Source: Kangiellaceae bacterium
GTDB taxonomy: Bacteria; Pseudomonadota; Gammaproteobacteria; Enterobacterales; Kangiellaceae
Assembly (NCBI GenBank): GCA_016743995.1
Contig: JADGFG010000011.1
Location: forward strand, 1 to 44,578
Length of the DNA: 44,578 nt
Reading direction: 5' to 3'
Part shown: piece by piece, positions 42,389 to 44,578 of the stretch
Position numbering within the stretch: position 1 is the first letter of the stretch
How the letters are laid out: each line of letters opens with the position of its first letter
Notes under the pieces: model-generated
What the model saw: only the letters and a program-made list of their open reading frames with translations
What the model was told of the DNA's origin: nothing
Databases searched by the model: none
Translations under genes and position numbers: made by a program

Positions 42389-43360
42389 ATGGCAAATAAT
42401 ATTACATATGAAAGTCTAGCCTTAGACTGGCATCCGCTAGGCAGGCGAGATAATAAGTTCAGAATTATTGCAGTTATTTCTCTGCTAGTAGGGATTGTTC
42501 TGGGTTTTCTGCTGTCTTCTATAGAAGTTCCTGAGGAGGAAAGGAAGGCGCGTACTGTCATACCTGAGCGTATTGCAAAACTTGTACTGGAAAAAGCCAA
42601 ACAAAAACCCAAACCAAAACCTGTCGTTAAACCAAAGCCGAAACCAAAGCCAAAGCCAAAGCCAAAGCCAAAAATTAAACCCCGGGTTAAAAAGCAGCAA
42701 GACAAAAAAATAGACCAAAAGCTATTAACAAAGTCCCAGAAAAAAGCACGTATAAAGGCAGAAAACACCGGATTGTTAGCGCTCGGTAGTGAGCTTGCAG
42801 ACTTGATTGATACCTCTGAAGTTAATGCAATGGTTGGGGGTAAAGTTAAGAACTCTGGAAATTCTAAGAAAGCTGCAACACTCAATAAGGGGGTGTTAAC
42901 TGAAAATGCTGGTAAGGCAAGTGGGGGAATTCGCAGTGATAAATATGCTGATGTTGGACTGGGGCAGACTCAACTGACTAATCAGGAGTTAACTCGAGTA
43001 AGGCAGTCGTTGTTATCTAAAGATGTTGCTGCAAAATCGTCATCGAAAAAAGCGAATAAGTCTGGAGGAAATGTAAGGGCTGAAGAGGAAATTACATTTG
43101 TTTTTGATCAAAATAAGAGTAAGTTGTACTCTATTTATAATAGAGAGCGGCGTAAAAATCCTGGCCTGAAAGGTAAGATAGTGTTGCAAATAACGATAGC
43201 TCCTGATGGGCGAGTTGTTTCTGTAAAAATTGTATCCAGTGAATTAAACAACTCTAAGTTGGAAAAAAGTTTAATTTCCAGAATAAAACGATTTAAATTT
43301 AGCTCAGGTAAAACAGAGCCTGTTACCCTCACCTATCCTATCGAGTTTTTACCATCTTAA
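42389..43360 (+). CDS. TonB-like protein with AgmX/PglI-type C-terminal domain
   Basis: A 323-residue protein with a cytoplasmic N-terminus, a single transmembrane segment (about 25-43) and a Lys-Pro repeat spacer (about 70-97, made of KP dipeptides) that could span the periplasm like the Pro-rich arm of TonB. The C-terminal domain reads GKIVLQITIAPDGRVVSVKIVSSELNN and LTYPIEFLPS, the pattern of TonB/AgmX-PglI (GltG/GltJ-type) proteins. It would be the energised arm driven by the adjacent ExbB/ExbD channel. It starts immediately at the end of the second exbD and ends the operon. Confidence 0.9.
   Translation: MANNITYESLALDWHPLGRRDNKFRIIAVISLLVGIVLGFLLSSIEVPEEERKARTVIPERIAKLVLEKAKQKPKPKPVVKPKPKPKPKPKPKPKIKPRVKKQQDKKIDQKLLTKSQKKARIKAENTGLLALGSELADLIDTSEVNAMVGGKVKNSGNSKKAATLNKGVLTENAGKASGGIRSDKYADVGLGQTQLTNQELTRVRQSLLSKDVAAKSSSKKANKSGGNVRAEEEITFVFDQNKSKLYSIYNRERRKNPGLKGKIVLQITIAPDGRVVSVKIVSSELNNSKLEKSLISRIKRFKFSSGKTEPVTLTYPIEFLPS
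42606..42675 (+). repeat. Short tandem repeats encoding Lys-Pro
   Basis: The 6-bp unit AARCCR (mainly AAGCCA) is repeated about ten times within the TonB-like gene. It encodes alternating Lys-Pro. Such units are prone to gain or loss by slippage in multiples that keep the frame. Confidence 0.6.
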
Positions 43361-43392
43361 TCTCTTATTATCATAGAGATTATTTTGATGAG

Positions 43393-43438
43393 CTGTCAGT
43401 TAAACGGGTATCGCGTTAACTGACAGTTTGTTATTTTT
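43393..43438 (+). terminator. Rho-independent terminator of the tagH-to-tonB operon
   Basis: CTGTCAGTTAA (43393-43403) pairs perfectly over 11 bp with TTAACTGACAG (43416-43426), followed by TTTGTTATTTTT. It lies 33 bases after the TonB-like stop codon and closes the long plus-strand operon. Confidence 0.85.
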
Positions 43439-43587
43439 ATTACGTTTTTTCTGATAACTGTCTCATTACAAACAACTGAGTAACTATGTTGGTTGTTATT
43501 TATCTGGTATATTAATATGTCATCTATTATTCAATATAAAGCATGCTCTTCTCTTGAAAATTTTCACTGTATTTAGGTTATCTTTCA

Positions 43588-43911
43588 ATGGTTGGTGGTG
43601 TCTTTGTCGGTATATATGTGCCAGTTGCGTTCGGGCTTGTTGGCGTAGGTTTGTTGCAGGTTTATATTTATTATTGGATGCAAAAACCAATCATAAGCCT
43701 GTATGAAAAATATTTTGAGATGAAACTTGCCCCCGGCATGGCAGAAAAAGTTGTCAGATACTCTGATATTAAAAAGGTTATTTATAAAAGTAGTGAAGAT
43801 ATCTATCTGGAAACCAGAGAATTAAAAAAAATTGCTTTGCCAGTATCTGCGTTAAGTCAGGCTGATGCTGATTCGCTGGTACTATTTATAAAAGAAAGAA
43901 TTGTTGAATAA
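43588..43911 (+). CDS. Small membrane protein, possible PH-like domain
   Basis: A 107-residue protein starting in a membrane segment (VFVGIYVPVAFGLVGVGLLQVYIYYW, about residues 5-31). The C-terminal strand-rich domain YFEMKLAPGMAEKVVRYSDIKKVIYKSSEDIYLETRELKKIALPVSALSQ has the rhythm of bacterial PH-type domains, ending in a helix (ADADSLVLFIKERI). The start at ATG 43588 has no strong ribosome binding site, and an in-frame stop 33 bases earlier rules out much extension. It lies beyond the T6SS operon terminator, so a link to T6SS is not supported. Confidence 0.6.
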   Translation: MVGGVFVGIYVPVAFGLVGVGLLQVYIYYWMQKPIISLYEKYFEMKLAPGMAEKVVRYSDIKKVIYKSSEDIYLETRELKKIALPVSALSQADADSLVLFIKERIVE

Positions 43912-44499
43912 TCAATCAGTTTAATCTATTGCTTGTATAGACAAGCGGGCCTTTTATTTAGAAAACACATTTCTTACTAGCCCTCTATTAGTACAAATAA
44001 TGATGTTGGTAAATGAATAAAATGAAGTAGAAGTGTATTCATTTATCAATTTTGATTGCTTTTTATATTAGCTAGCTATTCGTTTTTACTTTATTTTTAC
44101 AGAAATCTTTTATTGTCCAATGTAATAATGTGCTCTCTGTTCCAGATTTTAAAAAATTTATAACTCGCTGCTCAATATTTGCTTCTGTTTTTTACAAATT
44201 CCACTAACATAAAAACAATGTTTAACCTTACATTGATTTCATTTTATCTTTCTAGCTTATAGACTAGGCGCGTTAACTTTGAGTGCAATTAAATTCTTTC
44301 TAGTGCAAATTAATATCTGGGCGATATGGACGGTAAGTGTCATATCGCTTTGAGTTATTGACTCAGTTAGAGAGAGCTGGTTTGCATTTAAACGCTAAAC
44401 GCATTTTATGTACTTACTCGTTATTTTATATAGAGACTATCCATCAAATATAAAATTACTCGATTAATCTGAAAATATATACAGGATAGTCTTTTGACA
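43912..44499. other. Non-coding stretch
   Basis: About 590 bases without a supported gene. GCTTGT-ATAG-ACAAGC followed by GGGCCTTTTATTT (43931-43959) may terminate the preceding gene. GCGATATG (44321-44328) and CATATCGC (44341-44348) form a perfect 8-bp inverted repeat with a 12-base spacer, possibly an operator for the next gene. Nothing else was seen. Confidence 0.45.
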
Positions 44500-44578
44500 A
44501 TGTTTACCAGACGATTAGATTACAATAATCGTTTATTATTTTTATTATTTATTGCGAACTTGCTTTCTGGCTGTACAG
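44500..44578 (+). CDS. Start of a lipoprotein gene (truncated by window edge)
   Basis: ATG 44500 opens a frame that runs to the window end. The 26 codons read MFTRRLDYNNRLLFLLFI followed by ANLLSGCT: basic start, hydrophobic core and a lipobox LSGC, so a lipoprotein signal peptide is likely. AGGA at 44482-44485 is a somewhat distant ribosome binding site. The mature protein lies outside the window, so its function cannot be judged. Confidence 0.55.
   Translation, partial: MFTRRLDYNNRLLFLLFIANLLSGCT

Noticed and set aside
42385-42885. 166-residue minus-strand frame with GFGFGFGF repeats
   Set aside because: It is the antisense reading of the Lys-Pro repeats in the TonB-like gene.
1-44578. 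CRISPR arrays, tRNA or rRNA genes, insertion sequences, prophage att sites
   Set aside because: No regularly spaced repeats, cloverleaf-like segments, transposase or integrase genes, or terminal inverted repeats were seen on reading the window.

Overview
The window is a complete type VI secretion system (T6SS) locus from an AT-rich, Gram-negative bacterium. The gene families suggest a gammaproteobacterium, perhaps marine or host-associated, but no rRNA or housekeeping gene is present to fix the taxon. All thirteen core T6SS components can be recognised: TssA, TssB, TssC (twice), Hcp, TssE, TssF, TssG, ClpV, VgrG, TssJ, TssK, TssL and TssM. The post-translational control set TagF, PppA, PpkA and the FHA protein TagH is also present.

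Layout. At 1-1395 there is the tail of an unknown gene, a small lipoprotein and a separately transcribed hcp with a structured leader and a strong terminator. At 1463-3880 a hybrid sensor kinase faces a convergent NarL/LuxR-type response regulator. At 4390-10014 lies a plus-strand spike module: vgrG, a DUF6484 protein, a DUF2169 adaptor, a DUF4150 PAAR-like tip and a TIGR02270-like protein. No toxin domain is visible in it. At 10157-15427 a minus-strand operon encodes three exported TPR proteins and a small exported protein. At 15698-26743 the minus-strand operon tssA-tssB-tssC1-tssC2-tssE-tssF-tssG-clpV encodes sheath, baseplate and recycling ATPase. After an 878-base divergent promoter region, the plus-strand operon 27622-43360 runs tagH-tssJ-tssK-tssL-tssM-tagF-pppA-ppkA, then a 66-residue protein and exbB-exbD-exbD-tonB-like genes, and ends at a strong hairpin. 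At 43588-44578 there is a small membrane protein, a non-coding stretch and the start of another lipoprotein.

How the genes fit together. TssJLM forms the envelope complex, TssKEFG/VgrG the baseplate, TssABC the sheath, Hcp the inner tube, and ClpV recycles the contracted sheath. PpkA, PppA and TagH form a threonine-phosphorylation circuit. The N-terminal tails of PpkA and TssL share a repeated [DEN][KR]T-x-[IVF] motif that may be its substrate and docking site.

The most unusual aspect is that the T6SS is bracketed by two halves of an ExbB/ExbD/TonB-like proton-driven machine: TPR proteins beyond one T6SS operon and the channel plus TonB-like protein at the end of the other. One of its two ExbD proteins has Asn where the proton-carrying Asp is expected. 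This looks like an Agl/Glt-type envelope motor integrated with a T6SS. The physical linkage is read directly from the sequence; the functional link is inference.
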